A DNA stretch of 41,541 bases. Origin: Nitrospirota bacterium. GTDB taxonomy: Bacteria; Nitrospirota_A; Leptospirillia; Leptospirillales; Leptospirillaceae. Within the stretch, counting starts at the first letter, position 1. Each line of letters begins with the position of its first letter. The stretch lies in contig JAJYPO010000003.1 in the NCBI GenBank assembly GCA_021795275.1, positions 1 to 41,541 of the forward strand, read 5' to 3'. The position numbers and the translations under genes are program-made. The notes under the pieces are model-generated. The model was given only the letters and a program-made list of their open reading frames with translations. It did not search any database and had not been told where the DNA came from. Below, piece by piece: positions 15,981 to 23,880 of the stretch.

Positions 15981-17365
15981 AGAGGATCTCCATTATACTG
16001 GGTTTGGGCGTCCATAAGAAGTCGGACCTCTTTTTCAGCGGCCGCCCGGACGGGGTCGAAGGAAGGGCCCCTCTCTCGGGCAAGGGTCTCGATCCATTCG
16101 GAGATGCGAAGAAGCTTAATTTCGAGGAAGTCCATCGGTCTCAGGAGGCTTCTCGGATGGAGGTTGAAATAGGAAACGAAGGATGAACGGGGGTCCACTC
16201 CTCTCTGTTCGAGAAGGGAGAGTGTTTCGGGAAGGATGGCCGGCATGGCCCCTCCAAAAGACCAGATCTCTTCAGCATAGAGACAGCGGGCGTAGGGGGA
16301 ATCCGGGGATCCCGCCATGGAGCGTCCCAAGGCGCGGTACCCGCCTCTCAGGCGCGACTCGGCTTCGGGGGTGAGGGGGACCGGCGGAGCCGGAGGAGAC
16401 GGCGGAAGAGGTCTCCCTCCCGGCCGGGCCGTCCGGACGACGATTTCGTGGAAGCGGGAGAACTCACGGGCAATCGTGCAAAGCGCCTTGTTGTCGACCT
16501 CCAGGGCGACTCCGGCCAAAGACGGCAGGGCCAGGTCCCGCAGGACCGACTCGAGGCACTCGAACAGAAGATCCGGAACGGCTTCCGTATGGTCGTCGAT
16601 CAGCGCTTGAAAAGGGGCCTGTAGGGGGGGCTTAGGGGCGGGAAGTGTCCGTGCGGCCAGTCCCCCCACATGAATCTCGACGACCCGGTCCAGGGGAAAG
16701 GAGTTCCGCAGCCATTCCACAAGGGAGGAGGGGGTGGCGGAGCATCCCGCCACCGAGAGATAGGTGAGGCAGTGGCCGAGATCGAGGCCGACTCCGAGAG
16801 GGGTTTCGCGGGTCAGGAGGTGGAAGAACTCACCGAGATCCAGGGGGCCGGGAGGGTGGGGTGGAAAGGGGGGCGTCTCGACGAGAAGAAGGCGTCCCCC
16901 AAGGTTCTCCAGGAGATGGAGAGCTCCCCGCCGCGCCGCCAGGGCCCCTTCCAAGGTGAGGAGGGGAGGCGCGTAAAGCCCGAATGCGTATCCTTCCATC
17001 GTCTTCTGGGCACATTCGTGGATCATCCAGGGGGACTCCAGGGCCTCCATGTGACCTCTGGCCCTTTGGATCTCCTCCCGGTACGCCGGATCGGACGGAA
17101 ATTCGGCCTGCGTGTACCAGAGGCAGTCTCCGTGGTAGGCGAGGGGGATCTCCGCAGGGATTCTCCGTCGCGCCTCCGACAGATCGGAGGTTCTTCCCCG
17201 GAACAACTCGAGATACTCAGGGGCAGGCCCGTCCGACAGAACCTCGAGAAGATCCTCGAAAGGGGGGGAGTAGAGGTCGGTGGACAGGCCGACCCTTGGG
17301 CGGGGGAAGAGGGCGCATTCGGAAGGGATCTCTGCAAAGTGGGGGGGAGGAAAAATGGGTCTCAA
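15977..17365 (-). CDS. MNIO/DUF692-family enzyme with C-terminal extension
   Basis: Multinuclear non-haem iron oxidases (DUF692; e.g. MbnB) modify Cys or Asp residues of peptides. Residues 20 to about 310 show the TIM-barrel landmarks at expected order: LAYHGD (His78), LLLVETPP (Glu163), GLDLGHC (Asp195, His198), VEIHVGG (His232), DDHTEAVPD (Asp258, His259) and VALEVD (Glu289). These are the usual metal-ligand positions, so it is probably active. A proline-rich linker (PGGRPLPPSPPAPPVP) leads to a helical C-terminal region of about 130 residues with RCLYAEEIWSFGG and LHPRSLLRPMDFLEIKLLRISEWIETL, which I cannot name; it may replace the separate partner protein often encoded beside MNIOs. TTG start at 17363-17365 is the only candidate I can support. 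The gene is coupled to the downstream lipoprotein. Confidence 0.75.
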   Translation of the reverse strand: MRPIFPPPHFAEIPSECALFPRPRVGLSTDLYSPPFEDLLEVLSDGPAPEYLELFRGRTSDLSEARRRIPAEIPLAYHGDCLWYTQAEFPSDPAYREEIQRARGHMEALESPWMIHECAQKTMEGYAFGLYAPPLLTLEGALAARRGALHLLENLGGRLLLVETPPFPPHPPGPLDLGEFFHLLTRETPLGVGLDLGHCLTYLSVAGCSATPSSLVEWLRNSFPLDRVVEIHVGGLAARTLPAPKPPLQAPFQALIDDHTEAVPDLLFECLESVLRDLALPSLAGVALEVDNKALCTIAREFSRFHEIVVRTARPGGRPLPPSPPAPPVPLTPEAESRLRGGYRALGRSMAGSPDSPYARCLYAEEIWSFGGAMPAILPETLSLLEQRGVDPRSSFVSYFNLHPRSLLRPMDFLEIKLLRISEWIETLARERGPSFDPVRAAAEKEVRLLMDAQTQYNGDPL

Positions 17366-17428
17366 TCGGTCGGTTCCCGGTGTGGATCTGTCCCTGTCCT
17401 GTGTAGGCCGCGCGCAGGGGCCTGATTC

Positions 17429-17434
17429 AGTATA
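17429..17434 (-). promoter_or_regulatory. Possible -10 element for the MNIO-led gene series
   Basis: TATACT on the minus strand with only a poor -35 match (TTCTTC, 17 bp upstream). Transcription would start near 17422, giving a leader of about 57 nt. It shares the 17366-17543 gap with the divergent TetR promoter. Confidence 0.35.
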
Positions 17435-17474
17435 GCAAAGTCATCGATACTGAAGAAAACGGAGGCGGCTTCCC

Positions 17475-17503
17475 TTGACGACAGAAGGTGGCCTTCGTAT
17501 ACT
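17475..17503 (+). promoter_or_regulatory. Near-consensus promoter for the tetR-cytochrome-efflux operon
   Basis: TTGACG (17475-17480), a 17-bp spacer and TATACT (17498-17503): one of the best sigma-70-type promoters in the window. Confidence 0.8.
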
Positions 17504-17509
17504 TCCATT

Positions 17510-17527
17510 ATTGATTGGTTAATCAAT
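17510..17527 (+). promoter_or_regulatory. 18-bp palindrome, probable TetR-family operator
   Basis: ATTGATT-GGTT-AATCAAT is an inverted repeat of 7-bp arms with a 4-bp centre, starting seven bases past the -10 hexamer, over the expected transcription start. A dimeric TetR protein encoded 17 bp downstream bound here would block the promoter, giving autoregulation of the whole operon. Confidence 0.65.
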
Positions 17528-17543
17528 TAAGCAGGAGGGTCGG

Positions 17544-18236
17544 TTGGCCAAGGAGACGGGGATTCACCCCTCCGGGATTCGGGAGCAGGATGAGACGACG
17601 GACCGGTGCGTCCAGAGGAAGCGGGAAATTCTCGACGCGGCCCTCTCCTGCTTTTCCGACGAGGGTTACTTCCAGACCACCAACCGGAAGATCGCCCGCA
17701 AGGCCGGCATAACCGAAGGGCTGATCTATCATTATTTCCCCAGCAAAAAAGCCCTGCTCCAGGAAATCATCCTGGAAAAATTCAGCCGGGATTCTTCACC
17801 GGCCCAGCAGTGCTATGCGCGCTGGGAGCCTGTCTTTGCCAAGACCCCTCCGGACAGCGGGAGCTTTCGGGAGTTTCTCCGGGATCTCGGGCGGGCGACC
17901 TTCGAAGGGCTGGAACGGCACCGTGACGTCCTCAGGATTCTCCTGAGCGAGTACCGTCTTCTCGATGACGGCGCCGAGCCCTTGTTCCCCCGGCTGGTCA
18001 TGGAGCTCTCGACAAACCGTTTTTCGCGGATCCTCGAGCGATACCTCGAGGCGGCCGGGGCGGCGGACCGGAATCCGGCCATGAAGGACGCATTCTTCCT
18101 GGGGCCGATCGTCTCCGTCTTCCTTTTTCAGGACCTTCTGCAGGGCCATCGGGTGAGGTCCCTGGACAGGGATCTTTTCCTCGGGACCCTGGTCGACCAT
18201 TTCATGGCTGGAATCATCGGAATGCATCGGATCTGA
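17544..18236 (+). CDS. TetR-family transcriptional regulator
   Basis: 230 residues. The DNA-binding helix-turn-helix is at about 26-70: KREILDAALSCFSDEGYFQTTNRKIARKAGITEGLIYHYFPSKKALLQEIILEKF, all in TetR register (two halves: ILDAALSCF and GLIYHYFPSKKALL). The C-terminal ligand domain is variable, as usual. The start is a TTG at 17544-17546 with AGGAGGG just upstream; an ATG only appears much later, inside the ligand domain. The gene heads an operon with a tetrahaem cytochrome and an EmrAB-TolC-like pump, so the ligand is probably a pump substrate (drug, organic acid or solvent). Autorepression through the palindrome at 17510-17527 is likely. Confidence 0.9.
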   Translation: MAKETGIHPSGIREQDETTDRCVQRKREILDAALSCFSDEGYFQTTNRKIARKAGITEGLIYHYFPSKKALLQEIILEKFSRDSSPAQQCYARWEPVFAKTPPDSGSFREFLRDLGRATFEGLERHRDVLRILLSEYRLLDDGAEPLFPRLVMELSTNRFSRILERYLEAAGAADRNPAMKDAFFLGPIVSVFLFQDLLQGHRVRSLDRDLFLGTLVDHFMAGIIGMHRI

Positions 18237-18273
18237 ACGCTAACCCAGACTTTTCAAGGATTGGACGACCAGG

Positions 18274-18873
18274 ATGAAGAGAATGAGACAGGCATTGGTG
18301 GCGGTGATTCTTCTGCTGGCGGGAGGAGCCGGAGCCCTTCTCGAATCCGTTCACGCCCAGGCCGATTCGATACTGCACCGGTACGTCGGAGTTGAAACCT
18401 GCGAGATTTGCCATTCCTCCCAGCGGATCGGCCGTCAGTTCTTCGTCTGGGCATCGAGCCCCCACGCCCGCGCCTATCGGGTTCTTTCATCCCCCGAGGC
18501 CCATGCGATCGCGGAAAAGCTTCATGTCGCCGATCCGACGAAGGATGGCCGCTGCCTGTCCTGCCATGTGACCGGCTACGGAAAACCTCTGCCGGAAATT
18601 CTTTCCACCTTCCGGATGACCGACGGCGTCCAGTGCGAATCTTGCCATGGGCCGGGGGAGGATTACGCCCATTTTTCGGTGATGATCAGCCCCCGGAAAT
18701 CGACCTTGGCCGGCCTGAACCTTCACCCTGACGAAGCGACCTGCAAGACCTGCCACAATCCTTCTTCCCCGACCTTCCGCGGCTTCGATTACCACCGGGC
18801 CCTCTCCGAGATCGCCCATCCCGTCCCGCCTCCCTACAAGAAGGAGACACTTGAAACGGGAGGGGAGCAATGA
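18274..18873 (+). CDS. Periplasmic tetrahaem cytochrome c (c554-like)
   Basis: A 199-residue exported protein: signal peptide ends VHAQA-DS around residue 30, then four CxxCH haem-attachment motifs at 43-47, 94-98, 121-125 and 157-161. The run CLSCHVTGYG, then MTDGVQCESCHGPG, then CKTCHNP is typical of the cytochrome c554/multihaem family that shuttles electrons in the periplasm. Additional His residues (SSPHARAY, LHPDE, DYHRAL) could act as distal ligands. It lies 37 nt after tetR and overlaps the efflux adaptor gene as ATGA, so it is an integral member of the operon. Cytochromes are unusual there; it may supply or remove electrons for a detoxification step, or its linkage may be accidental. 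Confidence 0.9.
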   Translation: MKRMRQALVAVILLLAGGAGALLESVHAQADSILHRYVGVETCEICHSSQRIGRQFFVWASSPHARAYRVLSSPEAHAIAEKLHVADPTKDGRCLSCHVTGYGKPLPEILSTFRMTDGVQCESCHGPGEDYAHFSVMISPRKSTLAGLNLHPDEATCKTCHNPSSPTFRGFDYHRALSEIAHPVPPPYKKETLETGGEQ

Positions 18874-19829
18874 GCGAAACCCCCTCGCCGGGTCCACCGG
18901 TGCCGCTCTCCCGCAAACGGAAGGGGTTCATCATCGGCGGGGTCGGCCTTTTCGTCACCCTCGCCGTGATCCTGGTCTACCTTCGATACAACGCCTATTA
19001 CGTGGAGACAGAAGATGCGATGGTCGACGGCAATATCGTGATCGTCTCCGCCAATACCCGGGGACGGGTCATGACCCTCCCCCTCAACATCGGGGATCCC
19101 GTCCACAAGGGGGACCTTCTGGCCCGGATCGACACCACCGGATTCTCCGCCCTCCAGACGATCGGTCAGCGGAATGTCTCGGCCTTCGGGGATCTCGCCC
19201 GCACCCGGGCGGAGGAGGTTTCTCTTGAGGTCAGGCTGGCCAATGCGAAACGGGATCTCGATCGGGGGGAGGCTCTCAGAAAAGGCGGGTTCATCACCGT
19301 CTCCGATCTCGACCATCTCCGGAGCGCCTATGATGATCTCAGAGCCCAGCTCGCGGAAATGAAAAAGCTCGAGTTCGTGAACCGGACGGCATTGGAAACC
19401 ACCGAATCCCACCCTCTGAACTATACGATCCACTCCCCCCTGGACGGCCAGGTGGCTGAACGCATCGCACAAGTCGGCCAGGTCGTCTCCCGCGGGCAGG
19501 CCGTGGTCTCGCTGGTCGACACGAAGGACACCTGGGTGACGGCCAAGGTCAAGGAGACGCGCATGGGCCATGTCCGGACCGGACAGAAGGTGGACATCAC
19601 GATCGACGCCTACCCGGGCCGGAGCTTTCACGGCCATGTCTACCAGATCCTCCCGACATCGGCGGCGGCCATCTCCCTTCTCCCCCCCGAAAACGCTTCT
19701 GGAACCTTCGTGAAGGTCACCCAGCGCGTTCCGGTCCGCATCACGATCGATGACGGGAAGGATGTGGTCCTGAGGCCGGGTCTCTCCACCGAAATCCGGA
19801 TCCATATCAAGGAAGGATCCCCATGGTGA
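18870..19829 (+). CDS. EmrA/HlyD-type periplasmic adaptor of an efflux pump
   Basis: 319 residues: a cytoplasmic start, one membrane helix (GFIIGGVGLFVTLAVILVYL), then the barrel-sandwich half NAYYVETEDAMVDGNIVIVSANTRGRV (first half ends at DGN), a coiled-coil hairpin (about 100-175), the second lipoyl half (IHSPLDGQVAERIAQVGQVVSRGQ), and the beta-barrel TWVTAKVKETRMGHVRTGQ. These are the parts of membrane fusion proteins that bridge an inner-membrane transporter and a TolC channel. The ATG overlaps the cytochrome stop by four bases, and its own TGA overlaps the transporter start by seven (ATGGTGA). Confidence 0.93.
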   Translation: MSETPSPGPPVPLSRKRKGFIIGGVGLFVTLAVILVYLRYNAYYVETEDAMVDGNIVIVSANTRGRVMTLPLNIGDPVHKGDLLARIDTTGFSALQTIGQRNVSAFGDLARTRAEEVSLEVRLANAKRDLDRGEALRKGGFITVSDLDHLRSAYDDLRAQLAEMKKLEFVNRTALETTESHPLNYTIHSPLDGQVAERIAQVGQVVSRGQAVVSLVDTKDTWVTAKVKETRMGHVRTGQKVDITIDAYPGRSFHGHVYQILPTSAAAISLLPPENASGTFVKVTQRVPVRITIDDGKDVVLRPGLSTEIRIHIKEGSPW

Positions 19830-21412
19830 AGGGGGACGACGGGAGCCTGTTCGGAGAGTCCCCCCATTACCGCTGGTGGGCTCTGACGGTGGTGATGCTC
19901 TCGCTCTTCCTCCCGGTCCTCGACACGACGATCGTCAATGTGGCGCTTCCCTACATGATGGGAAGCCTCGACACCAACCAGGATGAGGTTCGCTGGGTCA
20001 TCACCGCCTATTCCATGGCCTTCGCCGTCGCCACTCTCGCCAGCGCCTGGACGCGCACGGTCTTCGGGATCAAGAATCTCTATCTGGGCTCGATCTTCCT
20101 CTTTGTCCTCTCCTCGTTCTTCGCCGGCATCTCCCCCAACCTGAACGTGATGATCCTCTTCCGGATCCTCCAGGCGGTGGGAGGAGGGATCATGATGCCC
20201 CTCGGCTTTACCATCATCACCGAGGCCTTTCCCCCCGCCGAGCGTCCCAAGGCCTTTGGTTTTTTCGGGATCGTCGTCGTCCTGGCCCCCACGATCGGGC
20301 CGATCCTGGGGGGATGGCTGGTCGACAACCTCAACTGGAGGGACGTCTTCTTCATCAACGTTCCCTTTGGAATTCTGAGCTTTTTCTTTACCGTACTCGT
20401 CCTGAAAAAGGATCGGGAGCATATCCTCGTTCCCTTCGACTACGCGGGATTCATTTCTCTGGGGACGGCCCTCTCCTTCCTTCTCGTGGGTCTGACCGAG
20501 GGGGAGCGCTGGGGGTGGACCGCCTTCTTCGTCTACGAATGCTGGACCGTCGCCGCCATCGCCTTCTGGATCTACATCATGACCGCCTTCGCCGTCCGCC
20601 ATCCCCTGATCGACCTCTCCATCTTTCGCGATCTCGATTTCAGCCTCATCATGATCGCCAATTTTTTTCGGGCGGTCGGTCTCTTCGGACGGATGTTCCT
20701 GCTGCCCCTTTTCGTCCAGACCTTCAACGCCTTCACGGCCACGGACGCCGGCCTTGTCCTTCTTCCCTCCTCCCTCATGGCCGGGGTGGCCATGCCGATT
20801 CTGGGAAGCCTGTCGGCGAAGGGATCGGACACCTTCAAGCGGATCCTTCTTGTAAGCGGCTTCCTGATGCTGGCTTTTTCCCAGTTTCTTTTCGCCTTTC
20901 TCACGAATGTCCCGATAATGAGCCAGATCATCGTCGCCCAGCTGGTTTTCGGTCTCTCGATGGGAATGCTGAACGCTCTTCTCTCCTCCATTCCCCAGAC
21001 CCTTGTGGAGCCCCGCCTCATCGGTCTCGCCTCCAGCCTCCAGAGCAACATGCTCCAGATCGGAGGGGCCCTGGGGGTGGCCGTCCTGGGAAATTTCCTT
21101 GACCATCAGGAGGCTGACTACTATGCGCGCTACCAGTCGGATGTGACGCACCACTCCTATTTTTACCAGCGCGTGGCGGACTTCTTCACCCAGTCCGCCA
21201 TGCACGGAAATATCGCCGATGTACCGGCCCGCGTCGGAGCCATGGTCACGAATTCCGCCATGGCCCAGGCGGCCATCTCCGGATACAACGAAACATTCAT
21301 CGCCGCCGGTCTGATGGCCCTTCTGGGGATTCCCATGATTCTCCTGATGAAAAGGCTGTCCCACCGGGGGGGCAAAGCGCAACCTGATGCGGTTCATGGA
21401 GGAATCGAGTGA
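19823..21412 (+). CDS. EmrB/QacA-family MFS multidrug exporter (DHA2, 14 TM)
   Basis: 529 residues with the hydrophobic profile of a 14-helix major-facilitator drug:H+ antiporter. Signature segments are LPVLDTTIVNVALPYM in helix 1 (DHA2 motif D1), WVITAYSMAFAVA, RILQAVGGGIMMPLGFTII (motif C-like) and GPILGGWLVDNLNWRDVFFINVPFG, all diagnostic of EmrB-like pumps. It exports hydrophobic toxins across the inner membrane and, with the adaptor and TolC-like gene on either side, across both membranes. Translation is coupled to both neighbours (ATGGTGA upstream, GTGA downstream). Confidence 0.93.
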   Translation: MVKGDDGSLFGESPHYRWWALTVVMLSLFLPVLDTTIVNVALPYMMGSLDTNQDEVRWVITAYSMAFAVATLASAWTRTVFGIKNLYLGSIFLFVLSSFFAGISPNLNVMILFRILQAVGGGIMMPLGFTIITEAFPPAERPKAFGFFGIVVVLAPTIGPILGGWLVDNLNWRDVFFINVPFGILSFFFTVLVLKKDREHILVPFDYAGFISLGTALSFLLVGLTEGERWGWTAFFVYECWTVAAIAFWIYIMTAFAVRHPLIDLSIFRDLDFSLIMIANFFRAVGLFGRMFLLPLFVQTFNAFTATDAGLVLLPSSLMAGVAMPILGSLSAKGSDTFKRILLVSGFLMLAFSQFLFAFLTNVPIMSQIIVAQLVFGLSMGMLNALLSSIPQTLVEPRLIGLASSLQSNMLQIGGALGVAVLGNFLDHQEADYYARYQSDVTHHSYFYQRVADFFTQSAMHGNIADVPARVGAMVTNSAMAQAAISGYNETFIAAGLMALLGIPMILLMKRLSHRGGKAQPDAVHGGIE

Positions 21413-22776
21413 GAGATCGAGGGATCATGCTGGCAATGGGCACTCTCTGGGCGATGGTGGTTTTCGCTCAGCCGGTCCTTGCGGAGGATTCGGGAGGAGC
21501 ACCTCCCGAATCCTCGTCCCCGGAGTTGTCCGGACAGACCATTTCCTTCAGGGAGGCCGTATCGGAGGCGCTCCAGAGACGTCCATCGCTCAAGGCCTTT
21601 TCAGAACAGGTCAAGGCCTCTCGGGAACGGATCGGTGAGTCCAAATCCGGCTACTTTCCCAACCTCTCCGCATCCTATTCGGATACGCTCGGAAACAGCC
21701 TCTTCGGATTCTTTCTGATTCCGGGATACCAGTACGCCAACTACAATCTCCTGACAGTCGGACTCACCCAAACCGTGCTGGACTTCGGACGGGTCCATTC
21801 CCAGGTCCGCCAAAGCCGCCATCAGCTCAAGTCAGTGCAGGCCGAGAAACTTCGGACGGTCCAGGGGGTCATCCGGGATGTCGAGGTGGCCTATTTCAAT
21901 CTTCTGAAGGCCCAGCACCGCCTTCTGTCGGCCCGGCAGAGCCTCGTTGATGCCGGTTCCCATCTCGACGAAGCACGTGCGAGGGTGGCGGCGGGGGTTG
22001 GGCTTCGTCTCGACGTCACCCAGGCCAAGGTCAACTATGAATCGGCCCGGCTCGACCTCATCCATGAGATGACCGGTCTCAGAAAAGCCCAGGTGGATCT
22101 TGGCCGGGCGATCGGATTCCGCCACCGGAAACCCTTCGTGGCCTCCGATCCGGCGGGGGAATCCGTCTCGTCCCGCGTTGACCCGGAAGCGGATATCTCC
22201 AAATACCTTCCGACCCACCCCGACCTTCTGGCCGATGCCGAAACGGTCCAAAGCCGGAAGGCCAGCCTCGACGCCTCGAAGGATCAGAACTATCCGACCA
22301 TCACTGGCTCTGCCCAGTATTATCTGGCCCAGATTTCGATTTCCTTCTTCGGACTTCCGACCTCGCCATTTTCCACATTCAATGTGGGAGGATTGCTGAA
22401 TGTTCCGATCTTCGAGGGGGGCCTCGCCACCCATCAGATCCATGAAGCGCGGGCCAATCTGAGACAGTCGATGCACCTGAAGGAAGACGACGAAGTCCGT
22501 CTCATGGCGGGGATCCGCGATGCCGCCGAAGATGTTCGGGAGGCCCGGGAACGATTGCGCGAAACCCGGACCGCCCTGGACAATGCCGAAGAAAATGACC
22601 GCCTGATCGAGGCGGCCTATCGCGTGGGAACGGCGCATTCGGTTGATGTCGTCGATGCCGAGACCGCGCTCAGGCGGGCCCGTGTCAATGTCGATTCGGC
22701 ACGCTTCGACCTTCTTTCGGCTCTGGTCGCCTACCATTACGCCCTCGGAACACTGTCTCCGTCCGACACGCCCTGA
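21409..22776 (+). CDS. TolC-family outer-membrane efflux channel
   Basis: 455 residues. A signal peptide ([21 protein letters not shown]) is followed by two OEP repeats of paired helices: [20 protein letters not shown] starts the first and [30 protein letters not shown] the second. Beta-barrel strands contain [14 protein letters not shown] and [24 protein letters not shown]. It forms the trimeric tunnel completing the tripartite pump. The GTG start at 21409 overlaps the transporter stop; an ATG at 21427 would still give a complete signal peptide. The stop shares TGATG with the RNase HI start. Confidence 0.9.
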   Translation: MRDRGIMLAMGTLWAMVVFAQPVLAEDSGGAPPESSSPELSGQTISFREAVSEALQRRPSLKAFSEQVKASRERIGESKSGYFPNLSASYSDTLGNSLFGFFLIPGYQYANYNLLTVGLTQTVLDFGRVHSQVRQSRHQLKSVQAEKLRTVQGVIRDVEVAYFNLLKAQHRLLSARQSLVDAGSHLDEARARVAAGVGLRLDVTQAKVNYESARLDLIHEMTGLRKAQVDLGRAIGFRHRKPFVASDPAGESVSSRVDPEADISKYLPTHPDLLADAETVQSRKASLDASKDQNYPTITGSAQYYLAQISISFFGLPTSPFSTFNVGGLLNVPIFEGGLATHQIHEARANLRQSMHLKEDDEVRLMAGIRDAAEDVREARERLRETRTALDNAEENDRLIEAAYRVGTAHSVDVVDAETALRRARVNVDSARFDLLSALVAYHYALGTLSPSDTP

Positions 22777-23213
22777 TGGACGTGGTGGATCTCTATACGG
22801 ACGGCGCCTGTTCCGGCAATCCTGGTCCCGGGGGATGGGGGGCCCTTCTCTCCTGCCGAGGGACGGAGCGCGAACTGTCGGGAGGAGAGCCCGCCACCAC
22901 CAACAACCGCATGGAGCTGATGGCGGTCATTTCGGGGCTTTCTACCCTGAAGAAGCCTTGCCGGGTCACTGTCCATACCGACAGCCAATATGTCCGGAAC
23001 GGGATGACCACCTGGATCAAAGGCTGGAAGAAAAACGGCTTCCGCACCGCTTCCGGTGCCCCCGTCAAGAACGAGGATCTCTGGAGGGAACTCGACCGGC
23101 TGTCGCAGATCCATGAGGTTGTCTGGAAGTGGGTCCGCGGCCACGACGGCCATGTGGAGAACGAGCGGGTGGACGCACTGGCAAGAGGGGCGATTCCCGG
23201 GAGGGGACGGTAG
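22776..23213 (+). CDS. rnhA: Ribonuclease HI
   Basis: It degrades RNA in RNA-DNA hybrids in the cytoplasm. 145 residues, the normal size for bacterial RNase HI. The four acidic metal ligands are visible as Asp9 ([17 protein letters not shown]), Glu47 ([10 protein letters not shown]), Asp69 ([11 protein letters not shown]) and Asp133 ([10 protein letters not shown]), with the catalytic His123 (GHDGHVENE). The basic protrusion ([10 protein letters not shown]) is present. It is translated from a TGATG overlap with the TolC-family gene, making it the last gene of the efflux operon, although its function is housekeeping. Confidence 0.95.
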   Translation: MDVVDLYTDGACSGNPGPGGWGALLSCRGTERELSGGEPATTNNRMELMAVISGLSTLKKPCRVTVHTDSQYVRNGMTTWIKGWKKNGFRTASGAPVKNEDLWRELDRLSQIHEVVWKWVRGHDGHVENERVDALARGAIPGRGR

Positions 23214-23271
23214 GTCCGTTGTTCGCGGGGGACGGATAAAAGAGAATGTGAAGAAAAAAGATGCAGAAATC

Positions 23272-23309
23272 AAAAAAGGCCGGAGTCTTTCGACTCCGGC
23301 CTTTTTTTT
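23272..23309. terminator. Strong bidirectional Rho-independent terminator
   Basis: A 10-bp perfect stem, GGCCGGAGTC (23278-23287) and GACTCCGGCC (23292-23301), with a TTTC loop, flanked by six A on the left and eight T on the right. It ends the efflux-rnhA transcript on the plus strand and the His-rich gene on the minus strand; the stop of the latter (23308-23310) overlaps the T-tract. Confidence 0.95.
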
Positions 23310-23631
23310 AGTTCGCCGCGTGGTGCTTCTTGTGGTGCTTCTTCATGTGGTGGCGCTTCTTCATGTGGTGCTTCTTCATGTGGTGCGGGTAGCAGCGGTG
23401 GTGCCGCTTGTAGTACTTGGTGTGGTGATTGCAGCGATGGTGTCTCCAGTGGCGCTTGTGGTGCATCTTCTTGTGCGCCTTGTGCTTGGCCGGAGCAGCA
23501 GGTGTCGCGGCCGGAGCGGTCGCGGCGGCTGGAGCGGTCGCATCGGCCGCAAAGGTCACCGGTGCGGCTACAAGAGAAAAGGAAAAGATGATTGCAGCAA
23601 GAGAACCGACAACGGATGCCAGTTTTTTCAT
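23308..23631 (-). CDS. Secreted His/Lys-rich protein, probable metal-binding
   Basis: 107 residues. A clear signal peptide (MKKLASVVGSLAAIIFSFSLVAAPVTFA) is followed by an Ala/Pro/Thr linker (ATAPAAATAPAATPAAPA) and then about 60 residues consisting mainly of His, Lys, Arg and Met, with 21 His, two Cys (HRCNHH, HRCYPHH) and three HHMKK-type repeats. The N-terminal ATG at 23629-23631 has AAGGAG upstream. I know no named family; such tails usually bind Ni, Cu, Zn or haem in the periplasm, or act as highly basic surface proteins. It stands alone with its own promoter and shares the strong terminator. Confidence 0.75.
   Translation of the reverse strand: MKKLASVVGSLAAIIFSFSLVAAPVTFAADATAPAAATAPAATPAAPAKHKAHKKMHHKRHWRHHRCNHHTKYYKRHHRCYPHHMKKHHMKKRHHMKKHHKKHHAAN
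23338..23385 (-). repeat. Three 15-bp direct repeats coding HHMKK units
   Basis: The 15-mer CTTCTTCATGTGGTG (plus strand) occurs at 23338-23352, 23356-23370 and 23371-23385, within the His-rich coding region. Exact nucleotide identity suggests recent slippage-type expansion. Confidence 0.85.
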
Positions 23632-23679
23632 TGAAACTCCTTGATAGTGGTGGACAGAGTGACTCACACGGCTCTCACT

Positions 23680-23708
23680 AAGCTATCAGAGCCCGGCGGG
23701 ATTCGCAA
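23680..23708 (-). promoter_or_regulatory. Candidate promoter for the His-rich gene
   Basis: On the minus strand TTGCGA (23703-23708), a 17-bp spacer and TAGCTT (23680-23685). The leader to the ATG would be about 40 nt. The remainder of 23709-23800 is relatively AT-rich with no further recognised element. Confidence 0.4.
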
Positions 23709-23840
23709 GAGGCGTGGGTTCGACCGACGGTTACGATTGGTTCGTAAGGATTTCTTCTGTGGTTCATTAACTGTTTTATGGTGCGATGGAGGAACGTGGT
23801 GGGGCCTTTGAATCCGGCCCCGTCCTGCGGGGAGGAAAGG

Positions 23841-23866
23841 CCGGAGGGCCGGGATGGCCCCTCCGG
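23841..23866 (-). terminator. Hairpin downstream of the outer-membrane protein gene
   Basis: CCGGAGGG (23841-23848) pairs with CCCTCCGG (23859-23866) about 15 bp past the stop of the barrel gene, followed on the minus strand by only a weak CCTTTCC. A second inverted repeat (GGGGCC/GGCCCC, 23801-23821) follows. Confidence 0.4.
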
Positions 23867-23880
23867 GGCGGTCAGGACTC

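Noticed and set aside
19640..21397. 585-codon minus-strand frame opposite the MFS pump
   Set aside because: Highly charged, low-complexity shadow of a well-supported 14-helix transporter.
23338..23385. Repeated 15-mers, considered as a CRISPR array
   Set aside because: Units are adjacent or separated by 3 bp, contain no spacers and encode HHMKK repeats in a protein with a signal peptide.
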